In this document: positions 16,447 through 25,007 of the stretch, piece by piece
Layout of the letters: the number at the start of each line of letters is the position of its first letter
How positions within the stretch are numbered: position 1 is the first letter of the stretch
From: an uncultured Pelagibacteraceae bacterium
GTDB lineage: Bacteria > Pseudomonadota > Alphaproteobacteria > Pelagibacterales > Pelagibacteraceae
Direction: 5' to 3'
NCBI GenBank assembly: GCA_902573065.1
Contig: CACGHX010000002.1
Location: 30,911-94,910 of the forward strand
Length of the DNA: 64,000 bases
Translations under genes and position numbers: made by a program
The notes under the pieces: generated by a model
What the model was told of the DNA's origin: nothing
What the model saw: the letters and a program-made list of their open reading frames with translations, nothing else
Database searches by the model: none

Positions 16447-16947
16447 TTAAAATTTTTTAAGGAAATTGAACATGTAACTATTAGCCCCAGGATTTTTATC
16501 ACCTAAACTAGCATTAGATACATGATTATAAGACATTCCAAAATTTGTGGTTTCTCCTAAATCCATTGAAAGTTGAACTTCACTTTTAAATTCTAATGGA
16601 TGGCCCAAATCTTTTCCATCACCCTGACTATAAAGACCAGGTGCAAAACTTGGAGTAAACTTAAATGGACCTAAATCATAATTTGCTTCAATACCAGTAT
16701 AAATATATGCAGCTGCGTCTTGTGTAATCATCATTCCTGTAATGGGAGATACTCTTCCTATCACAGTATCTCTATACAAATTTTCATTTTGGTGTTCGAT
16801 ACCAAATAAAGTAGAGCTTTTTTTGTTATCACTAAAATCAAAAGTACCACTATAAAAATTTATACCTGATCTTGCATCATCAGCAAAAGAATAGGTTATA
16901 CTATTTAGTGCAAGTACAGATGAAATAATAAAAGTTTTTAGTCTCAT
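16447..16947 (-). CDS. Lipid A 3-O-deacylase-like (PagL family) outer-membrane protein
   Basis: A 166-residue exported beta-barrel protein. A signal peptide covers about 1-22 (FIISSVLALNSITYSFA). The mature part alternates polar and hydrophobic residues, and the C-terminus ends in the aromatic ...FNFLKKF. The segment YNHVSNASLGDKNPGANSY matches the PagL catalytic motif (His-x-Ser-Asn-Ala). PagL removes an acyl chain from lipid A. Activity is not certain since the acidic third residue cannot be assigned by eye. It sits between the hydroxyacid genes and ccm, with no clear link to either. Confidence 0.65.
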   Translation of the reverse strand: MRLKTFIISSVLALNSITYSFADDARSGINFYSGTFDFSDNKKSSTLFGIEHQNENLYRDTVIGRVSPITGMMITQDAAAYIYTGIEANYDLGPFKFTPSFAPGLYSQGDGKDLGHPLEFKSEVQLSMDLGETTNFGMSYNHVSNASLGDKNPGANSYMFNFLKKF

Positions 16948-16989
16948 AATATATAAAGTTACAATTTAAAAAAACCTTTGTATAGAGTT

Positions 16990-17361
16990 TTATTCTTTTG
17001 ATCTAATTTTTGGTTTTTTTAATAAAAAAAATAAAAGTATAATACCTAAAATAAATAGTAAATAAGGTAAAAACCATAGTAGATAGCTATTTTTCTTAAA
17101 TGGAGGATTTAATAATATCCAATCTCCAAACTTTTCAGATAGAAATTGATAAATTTCTTTTTCACTGTTTCCCTCTTTAATTTTATCTTTAACAACGCTC
17201 TTAATAATCAATGCAAATTCTGAATTTGAGTCCTGAACCGTCTGACCTTGACAAACTAAACACCTGAGATTTTTCAAAATTTTATTATTTAAATTTTCGT
17301 TAGCATGACTTTCTGATGTGATAAAAAAAAATAGCAGTAAGATATTAATTATAGTTTTCAT
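16990..17361 (-). CDS. ccmH: Cytochrome c maturation protein CcmH
   Basis: Membrane-anchored thiol protein that presents reduced apocytochrome c for haem ligation. A signal-like N-terminus (1-20) is followed by the redox motif RCLVCQGQTVQDSNSEFA, then a C-terminal transmembrane helix (YLLWFLPYLLFILGIILLFFLL) and a short basic tail. At 123 residues it is the short CcmH (CcmL) form without the CcmI-like TPR part. The start overlaps the CcmG stop by four bases. Last gene of the ccm run. Confidence 0.93.
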   Translation of the reverse strand: MKTIINILLLFFFITSESHANENLNNKILKNLRCLVCQGQTVQDSNSEFALIIKSVVKDKIKEGNSEKEIYQFLSEKFGDWILLNPPFKKNSYLLWFLPYLLFILGIILLFFLLKKPKIRSKE

Positions 17362-17876
17362 TTTTTTACTAATTTTCTAATTTCATTTACGTCTTTAATA
17401 TTTAAAGGTCCAATATATTTTTTTAAGATCTTTAATTCAGAGTCAATTAAAATTGTTTCAGGTATACCATAAACTCCAAAATTGACAGAATTTTTTCCAT
17501 TTTTATCTTCAGCTAAAATATCAAAAGGATTACCATTTTCTTTAAGAAAACTTTTTGCACTTTCCACATTATCTTTAATATTTACACCAACAAGTTTGAT
17601 ATTTTTAATTTTAGATAATCTGACTAAATTTGGATGTTCTTTCCTGCAAGGGGCACACCATGAAGCCCAAAAATTTAAAATTGTGAACTCATTATTAATG
17701 AATTCTTCAGTATTAATAGTTTCATTGGATTGAAACAGGTTAATTTCTACCTGTGATATTTTTTTACCAATTAAATCTTTTGTATTATAAATCCTCTCAT
17801 TATCCAAACTAGAATAGAGAATAATAAAAAGAAAAGAAAATAAAATAGATATAATAATATAATTAATTTTTCTCAT
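17358..17876 (-). CDS. ccmG: Thiol:disulfide interchange protein CcmG/DsbE
   Basis: Periplasmic thioredoxin-like protein that reduces CcmH and apocytochrome thiols. An N-terminal anchor helix (IIISILFSFLFIILY) precedes a thioredoxin fold with FWASWCAPCRKEHPNL and the cis-Pro in YGIPETILI. The 172-residue length is normal. It overlaps ccmF upstream by 14 bases and ccmH downstream by four. Confidence 0.93.
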   Translation of the reverse strand: MRKINYIIISILFSFLFIILYSSLDNERIYNTKDLIGKKISQVEINLFQSNETINTEEFINNEFTILNFWASWCAPCRKEHPNLVRLSKIKNIKLVGVNIKDNVESAKSFLKENGNPFDILAEDKNGKNSVNFGVYGIPETILIDSELKILKKYIGPLNIKDVNEIRKLVKK

Positions 17877-19746
17877 TTTTATTTCTACTTAAGAAATTGA
17901 GTAAACCACCTAAAGATAATAGTAAAACAGAGAACCAAATAAAATTCATAAAAGGCTTTACTTGGAATTTAATATTAAAAACATCGGTTTCAGATATATT
18001 GCTCATAGTTAAATATGTATCGGAGAATAAATTAGATTCTATAGAGGCTTCATAAGTAATTGTAATGGGCTTGTCGTAAACTCTAATTTCAGGTTTAAGT
18101 TCTTTTGTTATAGAAGTTTTTTTATCTGAAATATTAAAATACCCAACTATTGATTTATAATTTTTGATAGATTTTTCTTCTAAATTTTCAAATTTAATTA
18201 TGTACTGATCTGTTTTCTTTATCTCACCTAATTTTAAATTGAAATTATTTTCTTGAGAAAATATATGATTTATATAAATGAAGAATATTAGTAATCCAAA
18301 ACCTAAATGGGATATTATTCTTGAAATATTTATATTTTTTTTTTTAAAACTTTCGTAAAAATCAAAAAGTGTTTGTATAATTAAATAGATAGAGAAGAAT
18401 AATATTAAATTTAATAAAAAACTACTCTCTTTTATTAGTAAAAAAGTAATTAAAAATAATATTACTGATAAAACTAAAACTAAATCAAAGAAAGATTTTG
18501 TTTCATGAGATATCCATTTGTAATTTGGTCCCGATGTCATCAAAAACAAAAGAGGTATTAAAAAAGGTGCTAAAACTAGATTATAATAAGGAGGACCAAC
18601 TGATATCTTTGATCCAGTAATTGTATCGAGAAATACAGGATAAAGTGTACCAATTAAAACAACACCTAAAAAAAATATCATAAACCAGTTATTTGCAATA
18701 ATAAAAGTTTCTTTTGAAAATATTGTGTATTTTTTACTTTCATTTGGAGCGAATTTAAAAAAAATATATATTGAGAAAAACACCATGATTATTAAGAAAC
18801 TTAAAATAAAAAGACCTCTTGATGGATCACTCGCAAAAGTATGAACAGAGTTAAGTATACCTGATCTTACCAAAAATGTTCCTGTCACGCTCATGGTAAA
18901 AGTTAAAATGCTAAGCACTATTACCCAAGAGTAAAGCCCTATTCTTCTTTCTAAAACTAATATTGAGTGAAGGAGTGCTGTCATTACAAACCATGGCATC
19001 AAAGATGAATTTTCCACTGGATCCCAAAACCAATATCCCCCCCATCCTAATTCATAGTACGCCCATATAGAACCAACCAGTATTCCAACGGTTTGAAAGA
19101 ACCAAGACACTAGAACCCAGGGTTTAATGGATATTGCTAATGATTGTGAGTCAATTTTTGAAATCAAAGCTGCAAGAGCTGCTGAAAAATAAATAGAGGA
19201 ACCAACAAAACCTACGTAAAGTAAGGGTGGGTGTATTGCTAAAGCTGGATCTTGTAAAATAGGATTTAAACCCAAACCTTCTAATGGAATTGGAAATAAT
19301 TTGGAAAATGGATTTGAATTACTTAATAAAAAAATAAGAAAAATAATAACTAATATGTTTTGGAATAACAAAGTCAGAATTTTGAAGTCCTTATCTTTAT
19401 TTTTGTTGATAAACAAAAATAGAGAAGAAAATAAAACTAAAATATTAATCCACAATAGTAAACTTCCCTCGTGATTTCCCCATGTTCCAGATATTTTATA
19501 AAATAAAGGTTTGTTAGTATGTGAATTTTCATAAACATTTGCTAACGAGAAATCTGAAAGAACATAAGCTAGCAAAAGTATTATAAAACTTGAAGCAGTA
19601 AAAAATAATTGAAGTAAAGAAATTTTATAAATTTTTCCTGGTATTGAATTATTATTTGTTCTAAATTCCTTGAAAGAAAAAAAAACTAATAAAAAACTAA
19701 TTAATAATGCTACAATTATTAATGTATTACCTAAATTACTTAGCAT
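17863..19746 (-). CDS. ccmF: Haem lyase CcmF
   Basis: Large integral membrane protein of the haem handling family that ligates haem from holo-CcmE to apocytochrome c. The 627-residue protein has about 15 hydrophobic segments. It shows WGNHEGSLLLW near the N-terminus, the WWD-type motif GGYWFWDPVENSSLMPW near 245, conserved His residues around HPPLLY and VHTFASDPSRG, and a C-terminal periplasmic domain. Its 5' end overlaps the CcmE stop by 11 bases. Confidence 0.96.
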   Translation of the reverse strand: MLSNLGNTLIIVALLISFLLVFFSFKEFRTNNNSIPGKIYKISLLQLFFTASSFIILLLAYVLSDFSLANVYENSHTNKPLFYKISGTWGNHEGSLLLWINILVLFSSLFLFINKNKDKDFKILTLLFQNILVIIFLIFLLSNSNPFSKLFPIPLEGLGLNPILQDPALAIHPPLLYVGFVGSSIYFSAALAALISKIDSQSLAISIKPWVLVSWFFQTVGILVGSIWAYYELGWGGYWFWDPVENSSLMPWFVMTALLHSILVLERRIGLYSWVIVLSILTFTMSVTGTFLVRSGILNSVHTFASDPSRGLFILSFLIIMVFFSIYIFFKFAPNESKKYTIFSKETFIIANNWFMIFFLGVVLIGTLYPVFLDTITGSKISVGPPYYNLVLAPFLIPLLFLMTSGPNYKWISHETKSFFDLVLVLSVILFLITFLLIKESSFLLNLILFFSIYLIIQTLFDFYESFKKKNINISRIISHLGFGLLIFFIYINHIFSQENNFNLKLGEIKKTDQYIIKFENLEEKSIKNYKSIVGYFNISDKKTSITKELKPEIRVYDKPITITYEASIESNLFSDTYLTMSNISETDVFNIKFQVKPFMNFIWFSVLLLSLGGLLNFLSRNKNEKN

Positions 19747-20164
19747 TTATATTTAAACTTTCTTCTACTTCTGGAGGCATATAATTTTCATCATGTTTTG
19801 CTAGAATTCTTTTAGCAACAAAAAATTTTTTATCTTTTAAATTACCTTCTGCAACCACACCTTTTCCTTCAGCAAAAAGAGCTGGGACAGTTCCAGAATA
19901 ACTTACTATTATTTCATTTTTTGTATCAGTAACTATAAATTTAATGTCTCTTTCACTGCTCTGAATTGATCCTTGTTTAACTATACCACCTATTCTTATC
20001 CTTTTTTTTAAATTAATTTCATCACTATTTTTAATCTCTGAGGGAGAATAAAAATACAACACATTATCCTCTAAAACTTTGAATAATAAAAAAATAGCTA
20101 ACACACTTAAAACTGATAGAGCTAACAATATTGATAATCTAATTTTTACCTTTTTTAAGAGCAT
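19736..20164 (-). CDS. ccmE: Haem chaperone CcmE
   Basis: Periplasmic haem carrier with one N-terminal anchor helix. The 142-residue protein has the OB-fold strand pattern with RIGGIVKQGSI and FVAKRILAKHDENYMPPEVEE. The His in AKHDENYMPPE is the covalent haem attachment site in the family, followed by the conserved Tyr. It lies between ccmD and ccmF in the usual order. Confidence 0.96.
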   Translation of the reverse strand: MLLKKVKIRLSILLALSVLSVLAIFLLFKVLEDNVLYFYSPSEIKNSDEINLKKRIRIGGIVKQGSIQSSERDIKFIVTDTKNEIIVSYSGTVPALFAEGKGVVAEGNLKDKKFFVAKRILAKHDENYMPPEVEESLNINAK

Positions 20165-20179
20165 TTCAGAAATGCTGGA

Positions 20180-20407
20180 TTAACTTCTTGAATGTGAAAT
20201 TAAAATTTCCTTAGCAATTTTTTGTTTCTTAACTTCTTTTAATCGGTCCTCAGAAAGGTTGTGAGCTTCTTTAACGAATTCTTTTTCTAATTTTTTGAGA
20301 GTTTTTTTTGTTCTTAGGAATAAAAATAAACAGACAAAAAATGTAAAGGCGAAAGAAGACCACACATAAATTCCAAATCCGTTCATTACAAAAATTTCAA
20401 AGTTCAT
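20180..20407 (-). CDS. ccmD: Haem exporter protein CcmD-like
   Basis: A 75-residue protein with one transmembrane segment (YVWSSFAFTFFVCLFLFL) followed by a basic/acidic coiled stretch (TKKTLKKLEKEF). CcmD proteins are small and poorly conserved; position between ccmC and ccmE and the single helix followed by charged residues support the call. It overlaps the ccmC stop by 11 bases. It is thought to help release haem-loaded CcmE from CcmABCD. Confidence 0.82.
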   Translation of the reverse strand: MNFEIFVMNGFGIYVWSSFAFTFFVCLFLFLRTKKTLKKLEKEFVKEAHNLSEDRLKEVKKQKIAKEILISHSRS

Positions 20408-21110
20408 AGTTTTTTATACCTTTTTTTTTAATTCTAATTGTTTCTATCCTATATTTCATTAGAAAAATTACCGCAACATACATAAAAAGCGCAAATACCA
20501 TCAATCCTAATGGAATTAACATCGAAAAATGCACTGTGGTTTCATTTGTAAGACTGATACTAGCGGGTTGATGCAACGTTGACCACCATTCAACAGAATA
20601 TTTTATAATAACTATGTTTATTAAACCTAAAACAGAAATAAGTGTGCAAGCCTTAATTGATCTATCTGGATTACTTACAAATTTGTATGAAAAAATGAAT
20701 GCTATGTAAAAAAACATTAAAACTAACATAGATGTGAGTCTTGCGTCCCAGGCCCACCAAGTACCCCAAGTTGGCTGACCCCAAAGAGATCCAGTAACAA
20801 CTGCTACTATATTGAAGGTTAGGCCAATTGGTGCAAGACTTTTATAAATTAAAGTCACATTTTTTAATTTAAATAAAAAGTTTAAAATACAAAAAAAACT
20901 TATTGCTGCAAAACTAAATAAGGAAATCCAAGCAGCAGGTACATGTATATACATAATTCTTACTGAGTCTCCTTGGATATAATCTTCGGGTGATAAAAAT
21001 AATGAAAAAACTAAACCAATAATTACTAATGGAATTAAGATTGTTTTAAAAAGGTTTAAAAGTTTACCTGAAATTTTAAAAACATAACTTGGGTTTAAAA
21101 ATTTAATCAT
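20397..21110 (-). CDS. ccmC: Haem transporter/haem handling protein CcmC
   Basis: Six-helix membrane protein that loads haem on CcmE. The 237-residue protein contains the WWD-type signature WGQPTWGTWWAWDARLTS near 122 and flanking His residues (YIHVPAAW and TLHQPAS). It is the first gene of the minus-strand ccmCDEFGH run. ccmA, ccmB and ccmI are not in this window and must lie elsewhere if present. Confidence 0.96.
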   Translation of the reverse strand: MIKFLNPSYVFKISGKLLNLFKTILIPLVIIGLVFSLFLSPEDYIQGDSVRIMYIHVPAAWISLFSFAAISFFCILNFLFKLKNVTLIYKSLAPIGLTFNIVAVVTGSLWGQPTWGTWWAWDARLTSMLVLMFFYIAFIFSYKFVSNPDRSIKACTLISVLGLINIVIIKYSVEWWSTLHQPASISLTNETTVHFSMLIPLGLMVFALFMYVAVIFLMKYRIETIRIKKKGIKNYEL

Positions 21111-21161
21111 TCTTCATTGTTTATCTGATTTTGATTAATTTTTGAATGGTACATTTTGTTG

Positions 21162-21214
21162 GTCTAGTCAAAGTCTGAGGGAGATAAGGAAGTAAGAATT
21201 GACTTCAACTAGAC
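21162..21214. ncRNA. Candidate structured RNA: long hairpin with purine-rich loop
   Basis: In the 178-base gap between ccmC and the HspQ-like gene, GTCTAGT-CA-AAGTC (21162-21175) pairs with GACTT-CA-ACTAGAC (21201-21214): 12 bp around a CA/CA internal mismatch. The 25-base loop TGAGGGAGATAAGGAAGTAAG... is almost all purine on the plus strand. No U-run follows on either strand, so it is not a simple terminator. On the minus strand it would be in the ccmC leader, about 50 bases before its ATG. Function unknown. Confidence 0.4.
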
Positions 21215-21288
21215 ACTAACGATAAAAGAATAATTAAAGTTTGAGACAGAGTTTTGAATGAATCTTGTTAACTTTATGGCAAAAATAA

Positions 21289-21612
21289 CTAATTTGAGGG
21301 TTTGTAATAAACTGATCCTCTTTTTTCTGAAAAAAACTCGTTTACTAAAGGGTGTCTGATTGGCTCTTTGGAAGTATCAGTAATTAGATTTTGTTCTGAG
21401 ACATATGCCTCATATGTAATTTCATTATTTTCAGCTAACAAATGATAAAAGGGTTGGTCTTTTCTTGGTCTTACGTCTTTGGGTATTGATTGATACCATT
21501 CTTCTGAATTATTAAATTCGAAATCAACATCATAAATAACACCTCTAAAATTAAAGTGTCTGTGTTTAACAACGTCACCTATAGAAAATTTAGCTTTTTT
21601 AGAACTCATCAT
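21289..21612 (-). CDS. HspQ/YccV-like hemimethylated-DNA-binding domain protein
   Basis: A 107-residue protein of the HspQ (YccV) family. It has the start KFSIGDVVKHRHFNFRGVIYDVD, then WYQSIP and PRKDQPFYHLLAEN, YVSEQNL and the C-terminal IRHPLVNEFF, all usual for the family. In E. coli HspQ is a heat-induced protein that modulates Lon protease and binds hemimethylated DNA in vitro. It is the only gene on this strand between the hairpin element and yciB. Confidence 0.88.
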   Translation of the reverse strand: MMSSKKAKFSIGDVVKHRHFNFRGVIYDVDFEFNNSEEWYQSIPKDVRPRKDQPFYHLLAENNEITYEAYVSEQNLITDTSKEPIRHPLVNEFFSEKRGSVYYKPSN

Positions 21613-21689
21613 TAATTAAGATAGTAACATTTTTTTAAAAATCAATATATTAAATTTCAATTAAAATTCATTTATGATAGCTTTTTCTA

Positions 21690-22244
21690 GTGAATAAATC
21701 TCTCATAAAGTTACTAACAGATTTTGGTCCATTATTAATTTTTTTCATAGTATATTATAAGGGAGGTAAAGATTTAGAAACTGCTATCCCCCCACTTATA
21801 GTTGCTACAATTGTTGCTGTTATAATTATCTTCTATTTGGAAAAAAAAATTCCTTATGTTCCACTTGTAGGGGCAATTCTTGTATCCGTCTTTGGTGGTT
21901 TAACTATTTTTTTTAAAAATCCTATTTTCATATACTTAAAACCAACAATTATTAATATTTTATTTGCTGTAGGGTTATTACTAGGAAAATTGGTTTTTAA
22001 AAAAAATTTTCTTCAATTATTTTTGAGCGGTACAATAAAATTAGAAGATTTAGGTTGGGATAAACTTATGTATAGATGGGCAATTTTTTTTATTTTTTTG
22101 GCAATTCTAAACGAGGTTATATGGAGAACACAGTCTGAAGAGTTTTGGATTAATTTCAAAGTATGGGGTATTCTGCCCATCACTTTTATATTTACTGCTT
22201 TTCAGGTACCATTGATTAGAAAGTATAAAACAGATGAGAAATAA
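21690..22244 (+). CDS. yciB: Inner membrane-spanning protein YciB / septation protein A
   Basis: A polytopic membrane protein of 184 residues linked in enterobacteria to cell envelope and division processes. Recognised by LLTDFGPLLIFFIVYYKGG at the start, ATIVAVIIIFYLEKKIPYVPLVGAILV and GGLTIFFKNPIFIYLKPTI. The start codon is GTG at 21690; no closer ATG is available in frame. The 3' end overlaps the DUF2794 gene by 11 bases, suggesting co-translation. Confidence 0.88.
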   Translation: MNKSLIKLLTDFGPLLIFFIVYYKGGKDLETAIPPLIVATIVAVIIIFYLEKKIPYVPLVGAILVSVFGGLTIFFKNPIFIYLKPTIINILFAVGLLLGKLVFKKNFLQLFLSGTIKLEDLGWDKLMYRWAIFFIFLAILNEVIWRTQSEEFWINFKVWGILPITFIFTAFQVPLIRKYKTDEK

Positions 22245-22578
22245 ATTACGTCTAATTGTAAATAATAATTTTGATAAAGGTGAGACCTTTTTTATTAAAA
22301 AAGAACTTAGGTCTATATTAAACCTTTATGCTAAAAAAGTTTCTTCAGGGGATTGGAAAGATTATGGTTTATCAGTAAACAAAAAAGAAGTTACATTCGA
22401 TGTTTATCAAAGATCATCTGAAAAACCTGTTTATAGAATATCAAAAAATCTAAATCCAAAGAGAAATGATGATAAATTTTATATTTTAGATAGAAATGGC
22501 AAAATATTAAAAAAGTCAGATAACTTAGAAAATTTAATAAGAAAAATAGAGTGGAATAAATTAAAATTAGTAAAGTAG
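22234..22578 (+). CDS. DUF2794 domain protein
   Basis: A 114-residue soluble protein matching the alphaproteobacterial DUF2794 pattern: FDKGETFFIKKELRSILNLYAKKVSSGDWKDYGLS, then VTFDVYQRSSEKPVYRI and FYILDRNGKILKK. No function has been assigned to the family. Its start lies inside yciB. It converges with the Bax inhibitor-1 gene with only four bases between stops. Confidence 0.85.
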   Translation: MRNKLRLIVNNNFDKGETFFIKKELRSILNLYAKKVSSGDWKDYGLSVNKKEVTFDVYQRSSEKPVYRISKNLNPKRNDDKFYILDRNGKILKKSDNLENLIRKIEWNKLKLVK

Positions 22579-22582
22579 ATTA

Positions 22583-23326
22583 TTATCTTCTCTGACCAAA
22601 AAGTCTAAGAAGCATTATAAATAAATTGATGAAATCTAAGTATAAAGTTAGGGCACCCATGACTGCTTTTTTTCCTGAAGTCTCGCTACTGTCGCCTTCA
22701 AGATACATATTTTTTATTTTCTGTGTATCGTAAGCAGTTAATCCAACAAAAATTAAAACCCCTAATATTGATATTACAAAATACATCATTGGTGATTTCA
22801 TAAATATATTTACTATTGATGCAATAATTATTCCGATTAAACCCATCATTAAAAATGATCCAAGTTTAGTAAGATCTCTTTTTGTTGTATATCCGTAAAT
22901 ACTCATTGCTCCAAAAGTTCCAGCTGTAATAAAAAATACTCTTGTAATCGATGTACCTGTATAGACTAAAAAAATAGATGATAAAGATAATCCCATTAAC
23001 GCAGAAAATATCCAAAAAGTAGTTTGTGCTTTAGACACACTCATTTTCCTTATTCCAAAACTCATATAAAGGACCACTCCGAGAGGAGCTAACATTACAA
23101 TCCAAGCTAAACCAGAATTATAAAGAGAGTTTCCTAATGGTGATAAAGTTAATGGTGATAAAGAAATTACAGAAAATTTAAAAGTTAGTAACGCAACAAT
23201 ACCTGTTACCAGCAAAGCTGAGCCCATATAATTGTAAACTCGAAGCATATAAGCTCTTAAACCCTGATCAAGTATAGCTTCTGAAGTTGATGATCGTACT
23301 GAAGTTGTTTGTTTGTTAAAAATCAT
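22583..23326 (-). CDS. Bax inhibitor-1/YccA family membrane protein
   Basis: A seven-helix membrane protein of the TMBIM/YccA family, 247 residues. Typical features are the N-terminal RSSTSEAILDQGLRAYMLRVYNYM, GTFGAMSIYGYTTKRDLT, LIGIIIASIVN and the C-terminal YDTQKIKNMY with ALTLYLDFINLFIMLLRLFGQRR. Members act as Ca2+ leak channels or as FtsH-interacting regulators in other bacteria; no specific role can be assigned here. Confidence 0.92.
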   Translation of the reverse strand: MIFNKQTTSVRSSTSEAILDQGLRAYMLRVYNYMGSALLVTGIVALLTFKFSVISLSPLTLSPLGNSLYNSGLAWIVMLAPLGVVLYMSFGIRKMSVSKAQTTFWIFSALMGLSLSSIFLVYTGTSITRVFFITAGTFGAMSIYGYTTKRDLTKLGSFLMMGLIGIIIASIVNIFMKSPMMYFVISILGVLIFVGLTAYDTQKIKNMYLEGDSSETSGKKAVMGALTLYLDFINLFIMLLRLFGQRR

Positions 23327-23403
23327 ATTTAAAATATATGATTTTTTAATTACTTTTCAATAGGCAATAATTGCTTTAAAAAAATCAATAAAATAGGGAT
23401 TTT

Positions 23404-24444
23404 ATGAAATATAAAAAACTTGGTGACACAGATTTGAAAGTTAGTCTCATTTGTTTAGGCACAATGACTTGGGGAGAGCAAAATACTCAAGAGGAAGGAT
23501 TCGAACAAATGGACTTTGCTTTAGAAAAGGGAGTAAATTTTTTTGATACTGCAGAGTTATATGCAATACCACCTAAAGCAAAAACATATGGGAAGACAGA
23601 AGAAATAATTGGCAATTGGTTCAAAATTAATAAAAATAGAAAAAAAATAATATTAGCAAGTAAAATTGCTGGACCAGGATTAAAATGGATAAGAGGTGGT
23701 GGTTCACAATATTCTTCAAAAAGTATTGAGGAAGCTCTACACAATAGTTTAAAAAGATTGCAAACAGATTATATTGACTTATATCAACTTCATTGGCCAG
23801 AAAGAAATACGAATTATTTTGGTGATTTAGACTACGAGCATGATGTAAAGGAAAAATCATGGAATAGTTTTGAAAGTATTTTAAACACTCTTAAAAAATT
23901 TATAGATCAAGGAAAGATTAGGTATATTGGATTGTCAAATGAAACTCCATGGGGATTTTCAAAATATTTAGAAATAGCTAAAGAGAAAAATTTACCAAAA
24001 GTAGTTTCGGTTCAGAATCCATACAGTTTAGTAAATAGAACCTATGAAGTTGGAATGTCTGAAATTTCAATGAGAGAAAAAGCTGGATTGTTGGCATATT
24101 CACCCCTGGCAGTAGGTTATCTAACAGGAAAATATAGAAATAAAAATATCCCTAAGAATTCAAGACTAGATTTATTTTATGAAAACTATCCCAGATATCA
24201 TAATCAAAGAACTTTTGATGCAGTAGATGAATACTATAAAGTTGCAGAAAAATATAAGATATCTTTATCACAACTTTCTCTAGCATTTGTGAATTCAAGA
24301 GACTTCGTGACAAGCAACATTATTGGAGCAACAACTATGGAACAGCTTAAAGAAAACATTGATAGTGTAGATATAACATTGGAAGAAAGTATTTTGAATG
24401 AAATAAACTTAATACATGAAAAGATTCCTAATCCTGCACCTTGA
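23404..24444 (+). CDS. Aldo/keto reductase, Tas-like
   Basis: A TIM-barrel NADPH-dependent oxidoreductase of 346 residues. The tetrad region is visible: FFDTAELYAIPPK (Asp and Tyr), LASKIAGPG (Lys) and YQLHWPERNTNYFG (His). The insert after the active site and the ending ATTMEQLKENI are typical of the E. coli Tas group. Substrate unknown. It diverges from the Bax inhibitor-1 gene over a 77-base spacer. Confidence 0.88.
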   Translation: MKYKKLGDTDLKVSLICLGTMTWGEQNTQEEGFEQMDFALEKGVNFFDTAELYAIPPKAKTYGKTEEIIGNWFKINKNRKKIILASKIAGPGLKWIRGGGSQYSSKSIEEALHNSLKRLQTDYIDLYQLHWPERNTNYFGDLDYEHDVKEKSWNSFESILNTLKKFIDQGKIRYIGLSNETPWGFSKYLEIAKEKNLPKVVSVQNPYSLVNRTYEVGMSEISMREKAGLLAYSPLAVGYLTGKYRNKNIPKNSRLDLFYENYPRYHNQRTFDAVDEYYKVAEKYKISLSQLSLAFVNSRDFVTSNIIGATTMEQLKENIDSVDITLEESILNEINLIHEKIPNPAP

Positions 24445-24506
24445 TCAAACAACTATTGAAAAGATCTGAAATTTGTATAAATTGAATTTATCAAGAAAAA
24501 TTTGAA

Positions 24507-25007
24507 ATGAAAAAATTTTTAATAACGTTTTTACTATTTATTTTTGTTTATTCTTCTAATGCCTTTGGTAATCAACCAAAAAGTATTGGTAAATATAAGA
24601 GTTGGGAAGCTTTCACCTACAGTGGTAATAAAGGGAAAATTTGTTTTGCTCAAACTATACCTTTGGAAAGAGCTCCTAAAAGTTTAAAAAGGGATCCATC
24701 TAGATTATTTGTGACTTTTAGAAAAGATGAAAAAATTAAAAATGAGCTTAGCGTTACAAGCGGTCATATGTATAAAAAATCTTCAGTAATAGCAAAATCA
24801 GGAAAAAATGAATTTTTGTTTTTTTCACAAGGAAATTTTGCTTGGTTGATCGATGGAGAAGAGGAATTCAATCTTATAAAAACTATGAAGAGAGCTTCAA
24901 AATTATCTGTAACAGCGAGGACAAGCACAGGTACGGAAACAAAAGATATGTATTCCATGATGGGTTTCACTAAGGCTTACAATACCGCTAGAAAAAGTTG
25001 TGCCTAA
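24507..25007 (+). CDS. IalB-like exported protein
   Basis: A 166-residue secreted protein with signal peptide ([20 protein letters not shown]). The mature part matches the invasion-associated locus B (IalB) family: [62 protein letters not shown] and a terminal Cys in ARKSCA. Two Cys may form a disulfide. Most alphaproteobacteria carry IalB paralogues without any link to invasion; its function is not known. It overlaps the argG GTG start by eight bases. Confidence 0.82.
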   Translation: MKKFLITFLLFIFVYSSNAFGNQPKSIGKYKSWEAFTYSGNKGKICFAQTIPLERAPKSLKRDPSRLFVTFRKDEKIKNELSVTSGHMYKKSSVIAKSGKNEFLFFSQGNFAWLIDGEEEFNLIKTMKRASKLSVTARTSTGTETKDMYSMMGFTKAYNTARKSCA

